This document shows positions 22,699-33,990 of a stretch of DNA of 64,000 nt, piece by piece; position 1 is the stretch's first letter, and every line of letters starts with the position of its first letter. The notes under the pieces were generated by a model. The model searched no databases. It saw only the letters and a program-made list of their open reading frames with translations, and was not told where the DNA came from. A program made the position numbers and the translations under genes. Where the stretch lies: assembly GCF_932526225.1 (NCBI RefSeq), contig NC_064046.1:2666001-2730000 (forward strand), given 5' to 3'. The stretch comes from Nematostella vectensis. Taxonomy: Eukaryota; Cnidaria; Anthozoa; Actiniaria; Edwardsiidae.

Positions 22699-25600
22699 TC
22701 ACTGATTTCCCCCAGTGTTTCGGGCCCCCTGTGGTCTGCGACTCTTGTTCCGTCGTGACTGCTTACGCCCAGTCCTTCGCGTTCGCCGCTTCTTGGTTTT
22801 TATTGGGGAGACAGGTCGATGCTTCGATTTCTTATCTCGTTTAACGTGCTTGCTTCGACTGACGACCCCTAGTAGATATCGAATGGAAGTCGGTAATGGC
22901 TTTGGATTTGGAGAAACAATATCAAATTCCTTTCTTATTCAAAAGGTAGGCTACCTTGCTAGCATAGCTTTCTTCCTGTTTCTTTATATCAGCACACCTA
23001 TCCGTGTCACGTGTCACTGTTCTTTCGTGTTCTCGTTTGTTTGTGTCCGCACAAACAGGAATAAAAATCTACTAGCAGGGTAAAGGTGGGCATTACCGAA
23101 TAGCAAACAGTTTGTTTTGGATTTAGGGATGTAATGCTAAACACGCGTGTGAAAATCATCGCGAGAGACAAGCAGGGGAGACCTGCGATGCTTACCGCGC
23201 GTGTGAAAATCACGCGAGACACGCAAGCCGAGACCTGCGATGCTTACCGCGCGTGTGAAAATCACGCGAGACACGCAAGCCGAGACCTGCGATGCTTACC
23301 GCGCGTGTGAAAATCACGCGAGACACGTAAGCGGAGAACTGCGATGCTTAACACGCGTGTGAAATTCAGCGCGAGAGACACGCAAGCGGAGAAGGGAACA
23401 AAAAAGGAAGGAACGAAAATGGACTCGTTTCGTTTCTTGTCTGCTAACTTCCCATACATTTTATCTATTTTCAAACGCGCACCTAAGCTCCAACCTCTGT
23501 TTACTTTTTTTTTTTTTTTTACCTGTCTCGCTTGGCGTCCAAGCGTGAAGGATCGGTTGTACCATTTCCGGCAGATTACTGCAATCCATCAGCACGGTGT
23601 TGTCGATTTCGCTACCAATCCGCGCCTGCGCGTTCCACGTGACGCCGTTAAACTCGTTCATCCAGTTTGTCCAGTTTCCACGGCACTTGCTGTTCATGTC
23701 TTCGCAAGTTTTCCTAAAAAAAAAGGCCATGAAACTCCTATATATCATTTCAGTCAAGCGAACTGGGAACAAGTGGAACAATCTTTCACCAACTTCATAT
23801 TCACCAACTGCGTAAGCTGGTTCGTAAGTGTTTTTGTTGTTGTTATTTAACCAACCAAAGCTTAAGCACGAACGAATTTGCCTTACATTTAACGCCTCGC
23901 CAACTACCCCAATTTAAAGTTATCTGTCGGGAGCCCAAGCTTACTTCTCATTCTAAATAATGACATTCATCTACTTATATGAGCACCAAATAAGAAGACT
24001 TACTTGCATATTCCCCTGCGCTGTGGGGGGTCTGTGGTGTGGTCGCATAGCGGAAAGTAGTGCTGACAATAGATGTCCCGGATGAGCTGAAAACAATAGC
24101 TGTTCATGATCTCCACTGTACGCTGAATGAACCTTGAGTTGCTGTTGTTGACCGGTGGACCACGGAAAGTCACTGTCATGAGAGTAGTCTCTCGCTCTAA
24201 CTGCTCGTCCCGGCCCGCAGAGTACACGAGGGTTTCTGGCGGGACAGTATTCTTGCAGATGCCGTCTTCACCTCTGACATACCTCATGCAAGTACGTGTT
24301 TCTCGGCGTCCATTCAAATTCGCGTTACTTTCAATTGGATAGAAGCACCTGTACGCAGAGAAACACAAATGTCACAGGTCTTATAAGACAGACGCAAGCA
24401 TATCAAGAAAATTAGCCAAAAATTGTCGTTTTTGATAAACGCGGTCACTTCCATATAAGGAAACTAATATAATCCTTATTTGGAAAAACTGCATGCTTCT
24501 TGTCATTTTTAAGGTTGCCGTACCGCAGGTGCTTCGTAAACCTTATGAATTGTAATCAGAAGAGAAAAACAGTGAATGTGACCATCCTTGGTCAATGGAG
24601 AAAGTATCTGAAAAAAAACTAAGATTCCTCGGTACCAGTCCCTTAAAAGACAACGTTTTCTTCATATGAAGACTATACATTCGACTTATTAGGACACCGT
24701 ATGACAACATAGGCCTTATAAGATCATTTAAGAATAAAAAGCCTTATAAGGTTAAGTACCATATAAGGACACAGCAAGTATGGCAACACAAGCCTTATAA
24801 GGTCAAATGACAAAAAAAGCCTTAAACACGAGGTTCCGCTATAAATGGGAAAGCTCCTCCCACCCCCGGGCTCGAATTTGCAATTATAATCATAACACTG
24901 CCAAGCTAGCAATCACAAATAATATGTCTCTTGTAAAACTGCTTATCTCAGAGCCTCAGTCGGCTGGAATAAAACTACTTTTGCACAGGTAACAAGGCAG
25001 TTGTGTTTAAAGATTGATAAATTAGTGATTTGCCCTCCACTCACGTTTTCGGTGCAAAATTTTAATTTTTTCGCTATCCATAATCTAACGCATCTGCATA
25101 CATTATTATCGCGCTGTGATGAAAATGTTCGTACTTTAGAGCGCACACAGCTTGGTATAGCATTATTTTACTATAAACAGAACCATTTTAGGTGGACAAG
25201 TCTGGGAGTGACATTTAATAAGGTTTAGAATATAATATTTGAATTGAGCGATCAGAGCAATATTGTCCTGACATGTTGACTCATTGGCGGCTGATTGATA
25301 GCTGATTGTTCTTGAGCCCGAGGGTGGGAGGAGCTTTCCCTTTTATAGCGGAACCAAGTGTTTAAGATCAAGTACCGCGTGCGAAAATCACGTAAGGCAG
25401 AACAAGCAACCTGGATCCCTGAAACAGGAAAAATGAGAAACTGATACTACGCTTACACAGTGTTTGTTTGAAATGGCGCGAATTGTGTAAACGCAGTTTT
25501 GAGCTACATTGACCTACCCAACTGTGATATTCTGTGCTTGTCTGCCGTCACCTACAATTCAATCAAAACAAGCAACTAAGCATAAGTACTACATGGGGAT

Positions 25601-26908
25601 GGTAGGACGCGAACCGAGCAAGACTTCAGCACAGCCCGCGTGACTTATTATCAGCGGATAGCCTGGTCCCGCGCAAGCGTGTACGCATGTGCAAACTTCT
25701 GTACTTTTGTATCAATACTTCAAAACGGCTCGGTCTTCGCGGACGCACCACTGTGGCCTGTACACTTCAAGAAATTCCGAGAATCTTTTCGTCAGCGGAT
25801 AACCTCTAGCTGCGCACGCGCCATGTAGACTTCCAGAAAATCCCGCAAATCTTATATCAGCGGATATTCCACCCGCGCACGCGTGGTTACTTTGATACTT
25901 CAAGAATGCCCGCGAATCTTTCATTAGCGGATGGCCTGTTGACGCGCAAGCGCATTTATTATTTCACCCTCAACCTCTATCCGTCGCGGGGACTCGCCAA
26001 ACCACAAGACGTGAGTGCGGCGCAGTAGATGAAAAGGTAGACGATATGGCCATGAGCCAAGATGGTCTTGGCCAAATTTCCAGTCATCATTTCCGCAGAT
26101 AAATGAATCAAACAAAGAAAAAATGGACATTTTACTTTAAATTATTGTTTTAAAGTTTAAATCATCCTCAAAAACGAAAACAAAAATTGTCTAAGAAATA
26201 AGAAAAAGTTTTCTATGCTAGCTTTCGGGGTTGCATTATTACAGATTTTCAAGCTTTTTTGTTCATCGTATATTCCTGGTTAACTCTTCAAAGTATTATA
26301 ATATAAAATCTACCTGCAATACAAGGTACAATGAGCTTATGCAATTCCTTCGATGGCTAGCGTGACGTCTGCGTGGACGGTGATTAGCACCAACACGAGC
26401 GCTGGGTGCTGATTGTATTATAAAAATCTCTTCAGAAATAAAGAACAATAAAGTCACTCTAAAAAATGCGCTCTTGGAAGTTTTCTCCCCCATAACATAG
26501 TACCCTAGTGATTGCGTAGTCCTCTATTATAGAAGCAATCTCTTTATGTGTTGTTTAAAGTTACCCAAGCAGAATACGCTAGACTTAAATGCTTGCTGCA
26601 GATGCCGTAGAGCTGTCATTTGAGCATTTTTTGTCTCGGTTTACATAGAAATTTTAAACGAAGGCGTGTTAATTGTGGAGTTTAGGTAAAATGGACTTGA
26701 TAAGGAAGTCTTTAAACAAAAATAGTCTAAAGATAGATCACAGAACAACTGCGTCTCTACTTCAGAGCCTATCATGAAAAGAAAAACCTTTTGAAAAAAT
26801 CTAAACGTGTTTTGACTTACCTATATTTCGGACCGCTCGCTTCTCCAGACGCCTGGCTTCTGTATGTGCGAGAAGGACAACCAACAAGAAACACCAAGCA
26901 GAACACAT
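22699..26908 (-). CDS. Secreted Frizzled-type cysteine-rich-domain protein (gene model incomplete)
   Basis: Supported minus-strand exons: 26821-26908 (ATG, hydrophobic signal peptide with LLVVLLAH, then RRLEKR), 24004-24358 and 23523-23713. The latter two join in phase. They encode a CRD of the Frizzled/ROR type: YCFQLIRDIYCQHYFPLCD, then RGIC, TCEDMNSKC and DCSNLPE, matching the family's cysteine ladder. Such domains bind Wnt ligands. An open frame at 22699-22930 ends in a highly basic tail (KTKKRRTRRTGRKQ) like that of some sFRPs, but I could not connect it in phase, and an exon must be missing between the signal exon and the CRD. No transmembrane or kinase segment was seen. The signal exon may belong to another gene. 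Confidence 0.6.
23135..23394. repeat. 52-bp minisatellite, five units
   Basis: Units start at about 23135, 23187, 23239, 23291 and 23343, each with GATGCTTACCGCGCGTGTGA or a variant. GC-rich and CpG-rich, in an intron of the Frizzled-domain gene. Confidence 0.85.
24448..24670 (-). repeat. Dispersed repeat, family B, copy 2
   Basis: Inverted relative of 7842-8060. Matching blocks are CTTCCATATAAGGAAACTAA, TTGCCGTACCGCAGGTGCTT and CGTTTTCTTCATATGAAG. Confidence 0.75.
24742..24802. promoter_or_regulatory. Three CArG-box matches within 61 bp
   Basis: CCTTATAAGG at 24742-24751 and 24793-24802 and CCATATAAGG at 24759-24768 match the SRF/MADS site CC(A/T)6GG exactly. A fourth partial site (CCTTATAAGA) is at 24714. 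They lie in an intron beside a repeat, so they may be repeat sequence rather than an enhancer. Confidence 0.35.
24821..25375. mobile_element. Inverted-repeat element of about 555 bp
   Basis: The ends are inverted copies of about 55 bp: CTTAAACACGAGGTTCCGCT at the left and the complement of AGCGGAACCAAGTGTTTAAG at the right, both continuing into GGGAAAGCTCCTCCCACC. The core has no recognisable gene. It lies in the Frizzled-domain gene. Confidence 0.75.
25650..25960. repeat. Degenerate 64-70-bp tandem repeat
   Basis: AGCGGATA recurs at about 25652, 25793, 25857 and 25925, each followed by a CGCGCACGCG-like block and ACTTCAAGAA; a decayed unit lies near 25736. About five units in total. Confidence 0.6.
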
Positions 26909-28828
26909 GATACAGCGAAGATCCGACAAGATTACAATTATTTGTTGCAGCGTCTTCAAGATTCCTTTGAAGTCTGAGCCGACTTGTTCTCGCGAAGGAA
27001 TTTAAAGTTAACGTATGGGCAACAATGCTTAGCCCGGGGCTAAACGGAGAGGACCATCTTCACGCAGAGGTCAAAGAGAATTGTCAACCATCTGCTGCAA
27101 GCTTATGACAAATACTATTTAAACAAGTTCATCCCAGGTTGGATGTAGACTCCTTTTGTCGTCTATCTGCTTAATTTGAGTGTGAAATTCAACTCTAATC
27201 CAGCTTTGTAAAGAATTTTTGGTGAAGAGAATAAGAGTTGTCGATTGAGACGCGTGACTTTGAAGAAAACCTGTGTTTCCCATTAAAATCAGGTCGCTCG
27301 CCGCAGTATTGTCCTCCCATGGATTTCCATCACTGAAAGATCTTTCTAGATCCAGCGCAATAAAAAGTCGATGACAACATCATAACACATTTTCCTGAAA
27401 AACCCTTGAGGTTTTGCAGACTTGGCAAACAAGGGGATTGTAAAAGAGATTACGGATTTTTTGCAGCTAATAGCATCTTAATAGCTTGGGTTGAATCGAG
27501 ATGTGATGGGTATAAGTGACAGCGTTGCTAGAGGCGTTATAATCGCCCTCAGGAAAATCTTCTTGTACAGTTTATAAACGCCAGGAGCAATTCCACAACA
27601 CCAGTACTAAACAAAAGGCCAACACATCTTAATTTCAAACGAAACGAAATGCGAAGTAGATGTTTTTGCCCACATTCATTTTAAAATACGTTTCTAATCG
27701 CTTACTAAAAAAATCTCCAATGTTTTGAAAAACAAAAACGCTGAAAAGATCTTCCCTCTACTTAGTTCAATTCCATTGTTGGAGCCTGGTATGACCTGTA
27801 ATTCAAAGCATGCTCGCGTACGTGAAAAGCGATTTGCATTCAACTAGATCATAAAAGTTCAAAGGTGTGACAAATTTGAGACAGTAACTTGTTAAGCTTC
27901 TGAGGTACGCGACAAAACTTCGGACGTGACGAACAAACCAACAGTTTTAACTGTTTTAACTATTAGCGAGGTGATTGAATATGTTTGACAACTTAAATAG
28001 ATTGGGTTGAAAATACATAGACACATTTTGTCGACTTGACGGTCAAAATAAAACTGCACAAATACCATGAAAAAAAATTATGTATCAATACCACTTTGTC
28101 AACAGGAACATTCATTCGAAACTATTTCTATCTCCCATTCAAGAAATGGTAAATCGTTTTACGCTGTTTGAATAGACAATGAAAGGCGAAAGATTTTAAA
28201 AGGTCGAAGTGCAAAACAAACAATGAACAGATGGCACGATTTTACATGCTTTAATTAGCTACCAATTCAGAGACTAAAACTAACTTCACTATGAACTTGA
28301 TGGTTACGATAAAGGACTTTGATCCAGTTTAGGTCTACAGCGCGCAACGGTTTATGGCGCACAAAAAGGTTCAATTGCTCACGGCGCGCAAAGGCTCACG
28401 GCTCTCTAATACGCAATTAGTCATGGTGCGTAAAGACAGTGCGCGCATATTCTTTACTTGCTAACGGCAAGTTAAGGCTCAATTTCTCATTGTGCGCAAA
28501 GGTTCAGTTACCAAGTGCGCGCAATGATTCAATTGCTTATCTACACTTAGACTCTTAAATACATGTTTTCATTACTAGTGTTATATACCAGAGCTCGTAA
28601 GCCGCACCCTGTTATTGTTTTTAACTTTCTCAAACTTGGAAACTTGCTAGGATGACGGAATGATGGCTAAAAGTGTTTTTCTATGTTATCAAAGAAAGTC
28701 TCACACTAGGAGATTGAACATTTTTGAGCACTTAAAAATGGCTTTCTAACTTGTAAACGTTTATAGACAATGTACAGTAAATAAGATTGAAAATTATTTG
28801 AAAATATGTATGTCACACACTTCATTAT
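26909..28828. other. No gene seen; degenerate GCGCGCAA repeats at 28335-28540
   Basis: Upstream of the signal-peptide exon, so the promoter of that gene may lie near 27000. At 28335-28540 the motif GCGCGCAAAGGTTCA recurs four to six times in decayed form. I see nothing else. Confidence 0.4.
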
Positions 28829-29209
28829 TACACCCTAATGACTTGATGAGAACACCCTGATGACTTGATTAGAACACCCTGATGACTTGATGAGAACACC
28901 CTAATGACTTGATGAGAACACCCTAATGACTTGATGAGAACACACTAATGACTTGATTAGAACACCCCAATGACTTGATGAGAACACCCTGATGACTTGA
29001 TGAGAACACCCTGATGACTTGATGAGAACACCCTAATGACTTGATGAGAACACACTAATGACTTGATGAGAACACCCTGATGACTTGATGAGAACACCCT
29101 AATGACTTGATGAGAACACCCTAATGACTTGATTAGAACACCCTAATGACTTGATGAGAACACCCTAATGACTTGATGAGAACACCCTAATGACTTGATG
29201 AGAACACCT
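28829..29209. repeat. 22-bp minisatellite, about 17 units
   Basis: Unit AACACCCTAATGACTTGATG plus AG. Variation is limited to CTAATG/CTGATG, GATGAG/GATTAG and two ACACTAATG units. Units are contiguous, with no spacers. Confidence 0.95.
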
Positions 29210-29385
29210 TGTTGACAGTATGATTGTATCCAGGGACGAATCCAGCAGCTCCAAAAAGGGGGGGGCCGAAGCAGGGTTTCAAAAAAGGGGGGTGGATTCA
29301 TTGTTCTTCCGTGGATTTCCTTATATTTCTTGTTATTTGTAAGGCAAATATATGATAATGGGGGGGGGGGGGGGGGCCTGCTCAT

Positions 29386-29958
29386 CCCACCCCTAGATCC
29401 GCCCCTGGTATCCTCATCCCACCCCTAGATCCGCCCCTGGTATCCTCATCCCACCCCTAGATCCGCCCCTGGTATCCTGGTCCCACCCCTAGATCCACCC
29501 CTGGTATTCTCGTCCCACCCCTAGAACCGCCCCTGGTATCCTCGTCCCACCCCTAGAACCACCCCTGGTATCCTCGTCCCACCCCTAGATCCGCCCCTGG
29601 TATCCTCATCCCACCCCTAGATCCGCCCCTGGTATCCTGGTCCCACCCCTAGATCCGCCCCTGGTATCCTCGTCCCACCCCTAGATCTGCCCCTGGTATC
29701 CTCGTTCCACCCCTAGATCCGCCCCTGGTATCCTCGTCCCACCCCTAGATCCGCCCCTGCTATCCTCGTCCCACCCCTAGAACCACCCCTGGTATCCTCG
29801 TCCCACCCCTAGATCCGCCTCTGGTATCCTCGTCCCACCCCTAGATCCGCCCCTGGTATCCTCGTCCCACCCCTAGAACCGCCCCTGGTATCCTCGTCCC
29901 ACCCCTAGAACCGCCCCTGGTATCCTCGTCCCACCCCTAGATCCGCCCCTGGTATCCT
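29386..29958. repeat. 32-bp minisatellite, about 18 units
   Basis: Unit built on CCCACCCCTAGATCCGCCCC followed by TGGTATCCTCGT. Substitutions are few. It follows a G tract at 29360-29377. The unit resembles repeat-end sequence that occurs singly elsewhere in the window. Confidence 0.95.
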
Positions 29959-30057
29959 AGCCAAAAGTTCAGAGTAATTAGTGTATCTTGGAGCCACTGC
30001 TACCAGGGCTTTCATGATTGTTACTCTCCTCAACAACACATTGTGACACTGAGTTAT

Positions 30058-30222
30058 ATTAGGGCCGCATTGTCACCAGTTTACTTTCGGTCGATTACAG
30101 AACAATCTCCGATTTTTAACAGAAAACGCGAAAAATATTTCAAAATATTGAAAGCAATGTGTCTATTGGAAGTTTCTTTGAGGATGTGATCGATAATTTA
30201 GAGCGGATGGCCTGTTAAAAAC
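30058..30222 (+). mobile_element. TTAA MITE, family A, truncated copy 4
   Basis: The left end has decayed (TTAGGGCCGCATTGTCACCA), the core is conserved to GCGGATGGCCTGTTAA, and the right third is missing. Confidence 0.75.
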
Positions 30223-30384
30223 TCGAACTGGAACAAAATTGAGGTTTTCTGGTGGTATCTCTAGTTGGGTCCTAGAGATTTTTTTCCTCACCCAAAACAA
30301 CTCGAAACCTCAGTGGCGTAAGAGAGCAATGTGACCATGTACAAAACCGTGTGGACTGGGTGTGATTCCCAGCTGAGTTGGTGT

Positions 30385-30625
30385 TTAAAGCCGCATTGTC
30401 ACCAGTTTACGTCCGGTCGATTACGTAACAATATCCGGTGATTTTTAACACAAAACGCGAAAAATATTTCAAAATATTGAAAGCAGTGTTTCTTTGAGGA
30501 TGTGATTGATAATTAAGAGCGGATGGCCTGTTTATTATCTCGGATTTTAATAGATTCTTTTGTCTTTTAATGGTTGAGGTTTCCGTCGGGCCTCCGGAAG
30601 TAAACTGGCGACAATGCAGCTTTAA
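30385..30625 (+). mobile_element. TTAA MITE, family A, copy 5
   Basis: Full length, TTAAAGCCGCATTGTCACCA to ACAATGCAGCTTTAA, 163 bp after copy 4 and in the same orientation. Confidence 0.85.
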
Positions 30626-30813
30626 ACTGGCTTGGCAACACAAGTGGTACCATGAGCACTTCATCTCTATCTACACCTACAATACCTCCAAGAGAGTGCT
30701 TTGTATTCTAAGGCAAATTTCAGTTTTAGTCATTCCAAGCCAATCTGGCAATACTCCTGGCAGTAAAAGTTTTTGTTTTCTACTCACATATCACCACAGG
30801 AATTAATAACATG

Positions 30814-33621
30814 CTATTTCCTCAACAGTTCTTTAGTCTTTTCTTCAACGAGAAGGTCTGTGTCACTGGAATACTCGTCCGTAAGTTGCTGAATCTGAAA
30901 GGAGGGAGTAAAACATAGTATAAAATTTACAATTATCTCCTGAATCCAGTTAATTGGTAAACCTTAGAAATTTCACTTCAAAAGATGAAGAGATAAAATT
31001 ATCTAAATCTGTGCTTTGACCTCTTGTTGGGAATCATGTGTCGCTGTACCTAATACTTCCAAAAGGGTAAGTGGTAGGCTGCACATTAAAAAAATATATA
31101 TTTTAGTCAATAGAAGCTGTGTGTTACTACTCAGCAACAAAGACCTGTTTTGTAGGGTTTTTTTTATAATACTCATTACAACAAACTGTGGGCTTGTTGT
31201 AGGTTAAAGGTTTCCTTACCATTTTTTCCACTTGTTTCACCTCATCTTCTGATCTTCCCTGCTTGTTTTTCCTCACATCAGCCATGCCCTTTTGTCTCAC
31301 TCTTCTCAGGTTTTGTTTGGATTGCTCACAAGCTTGGCGAGCTAGTTTCACCAAGTCTTGTCTATATTCTTGCGTAACTCTTGAAAGAGAAAATTGTTTT
31401 TAAGAATTTTGATTGGCCAGTCCTTTTGTTTATATTCAACAGTCTATTTGCAAGATCTCTTCAAAATAAGGATGCACAATTGAGGTCAAATACTTGTTAT
31501 AACATTCTATTAAGATTAAATCAGTGACTTGCTTTTATTAGCTGATGGAAATGGATGCTTTGTGTGATTGACCTTCTTTAACCCACTCCCCCCTGACTTT
31601 TTTCTAGCTGAATTAACAAAAATAAAAACAGACAAAGGTTTAAACAATCAAAGAAAATCACAGGAGGGGGAGTGGGGTGGCATTGTCTGAAAACATTTGG
31701 ATCATTTCCTTTGTAGTTATGATGCATCAGAATTTGTCAATAAGAGCCAGTAAGATAAAAGCAAGTATAAAAAAAGTAAGACAGTAAGATAAAACTTACT
31801 TTGGAATAGAGATAGTGATGGTGGTGTTATCAACTACTGGTTCAAAGTTTATTCTTGATTCTTTTATTGCTTGGGCTGCTGCCTTTGTATCCTAAACAAC
31901 AAGAATTCATCATATGATTATGTTGTTTTAACCCCTGGGAAAATAGTTCCCTTGCTTATGTGCACTACTAATGTGACTTAAACATGAAAAGAAGCTACCT
32001 AAAGAAAACATCATATGGAGTGCAATTTTTACTAAACATTTGCCCTAAAATCTCTGCTTAGGCGAAAATTGCTGAAGATCAGGAGCGTGTAAAACAAAAG
32101 AATTTCAGCTGTGATGAAATTTTCCAAATTTTGGATGTTTTCGGATGGGCTTAGGGTAATTTAGCGAACTTCAACCAATTTCGTTTGCATTACTTTCTTT
32201 CAATACTGTATCATATATAGGATGTAGCAGTTTACTAATTACTGTTATCAAATACATAACACACCTTAGGGGAACTAGACATGTCAATCACAAACATGTT
32301 GTCTCCTTTCATTCTTATCTCAGCCAACTCGGCAAGAGTGGATTTCCCACTTCTGGTGGTGACCCTTATGTTATCAAGAGCATCTAATACAAATAAAAAT
32401 GTCAGCCATGAGTTAAACTACGCTGGAAACCCCTATAGAGTTTACATCCCTTAAAAAGATGATCACCCTCCTCCCTAGAACAAACTTGAAGAGCGCTACA
32501 AAAGCATTATATATCATTATTATTATCATTATCTTTCAGTGTTCTTTAAATTTACTAAACAACTATTGCTATAGACAAACTGGTCTATGGACAAAATAAC
32601 TTATCAAAAGGTCAGGGTTTTACTATACCTTTTCCCCTGTCACCCTACATATGTTAGTTAAGAAAAGCAGGTTTGATTATTTTGCTACTATTTACTTGTG
32701 TCAGGGATACTCAAGAATCTATTTTATTGCTAAAGGTTGGTTCTCACTTGGACATAAGTACAAGCCCAGCACACATAATTTTCAGATTCTCACTGGAACG
32801 CAAGCACAAGAGCAATTGCGAGAGAAACCAACCACTTGATTTTTTGCGCTTGTGCTTACATTTGAACAATTCTCACTTATGATTGCATCCCAGTGAGAAC
32901 TAGCCTTAATAAATACAATAGGTAAAAATAGCACAAGTCACCCTTGTTAAGCACCAGAAAAATCTTCACACTTTTTTTCTCACCAGGTAAAATTTGAACA
33001 GTTATTTTTGAAGTATAGTCTTGCTTTAGTTTATCAATAGTGGACTCCATATTAGCCTTGATCTTTGAAAAGTCCACAAGTCCTTCAGCCAACTCGGGAT
33101 CGAACATCAAAGTTCCCCCTGCCTTTTTCTTTTTTCCTGCGTAAACCATAACAAACAGAAAATCAATGTAATTAATAACCAAACTCAAGAGTACTATAAG
33201 CAGGAGATTGTGATTTTATCAACGAATACAGGATCTTTGTTTAAAGCCAGTTCAAAGCCCGGACAAACTGGAATCTAGGGAAGGTGGGATATTTGCATCC
33301 TTTGGAACGTATTTCATGGCACATCGGCACGTCCTTGATAACCTGCTGTCTTCGAGGATAAGTTCCCATAAAGAAATACTTCCAATTAAGGCAACACTTT
33401 ACAGCCAGCACTGATCACTTTAAATATTCAGTAAAAACACACGAATGTTTATTAAAGTTTACACAGGTTACGTCAAGAGGGGAAAGTAAAGTGTGTGCGG
33501 TAATTGATAACAAACCTTTCTTTGCAGAATACCAGCGTACAGCAGTGAGTCTGAGGACTGTTGTCTGGGTGCGACACGTACTCTGTGTGCCGATAAATCG
33601 TGAGAAAGAAGCTGGGAGCAT
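30814..33621 (-). CDS. MRRF: Mitochondrial ribosome recycling factor, complete
   Basis: Six minus-strand exons: 33516-33621, 32984-33136, 32265-32383, 31800-31891, 31220-31379 and 30814-30894. They join in phase to 236 residues (human about 262). The protein frees ribosomes from mRNA after termination in mitochondria, with a GTPase partner. Residues 1-35 are basic, hydroxylated and free of acidic residues, as expected of a targeting leader (MLPASFSRF... AVRWYSAKK). The RRF fold follows: SKIKANMESTIDKL, DNIRVTTRSGKSTLAELAEI, FEPVVDNTTITISIP, QEYRQDLVKLARQACEQ and the helical NLRRVRQKGMADVRKNKQ. The C-terminus is TKELLRK. The ATG at 33621 is the only in-frame Met in exon 1. Confidence 0.97.
32734..32907. 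mobile_element. MITE, family C, copy 1 (MRRF intron)
   Basis: Inverted ends AAGGTTGGTTCTCACTTGGA and the complement of CCCAGTGAGAACTAGCCTT. Related to 51938-52064. Confidence 0.7.
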
Positions 33622-33794
33622 GGCTGAAATTGATACAAAGAAAACACAAAGAAAAATGGGGAAAATCCTAAAAGTTACACACGAAGTTATCTCATTGAGC
33701 CCGCGATTAAAATGTAGTAAATTGGGTTACTATTTCATGTAACCTACTCCCAAGTCAATATCTTGTTCTTAGCCAAGCTTACCTACCCTCATCT

Positions 33795-33974
33795 TTCCAT
33801 CATCAACCCTCATCAACCCTTATCAACCCTCATCTACCCTAATCAGCCATCATCAACCCTCATCCACTCTCATCAGCCGTCATCTACACTCCTCAACCAT
33901 AATCAGCCATCATCAGCCATCATCAGCCATCATCAGCCCTCATCAGCCATCATCAACCATCATCAACCCTCATC
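33795..33974. repeat. Short-period CATCARCC repeat
   Basis: Low-complexity array of CATCAACCCT and CATCAGCCAT units with a period of 10-11 bp. It precedes a G tract at 33976-33990. An open frame through it is a by-product of composition. Confidence 0.85.
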
Positions 33975-33990
33975 AGGGGGGGGGGGGGGC

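Noticed and set aside
22715..23083. 122-codon plus-strand frame
   Set aside because: Antisense to the basic-tail frame of the Frizzled-domain locus; no splice or domain support on plus.
28829..29209. Box C/D snoRNA-like TGATGA/CTGA words in the 22-bp array
   Set aside because: The words are part of the repeat unit, with no terminal stem or guide spacing.
28829..29958. Possible CRISPR array
   Set aside because: Repeats are contiguous without unique spacers, and the genome is an animal's. These are minisatellites.
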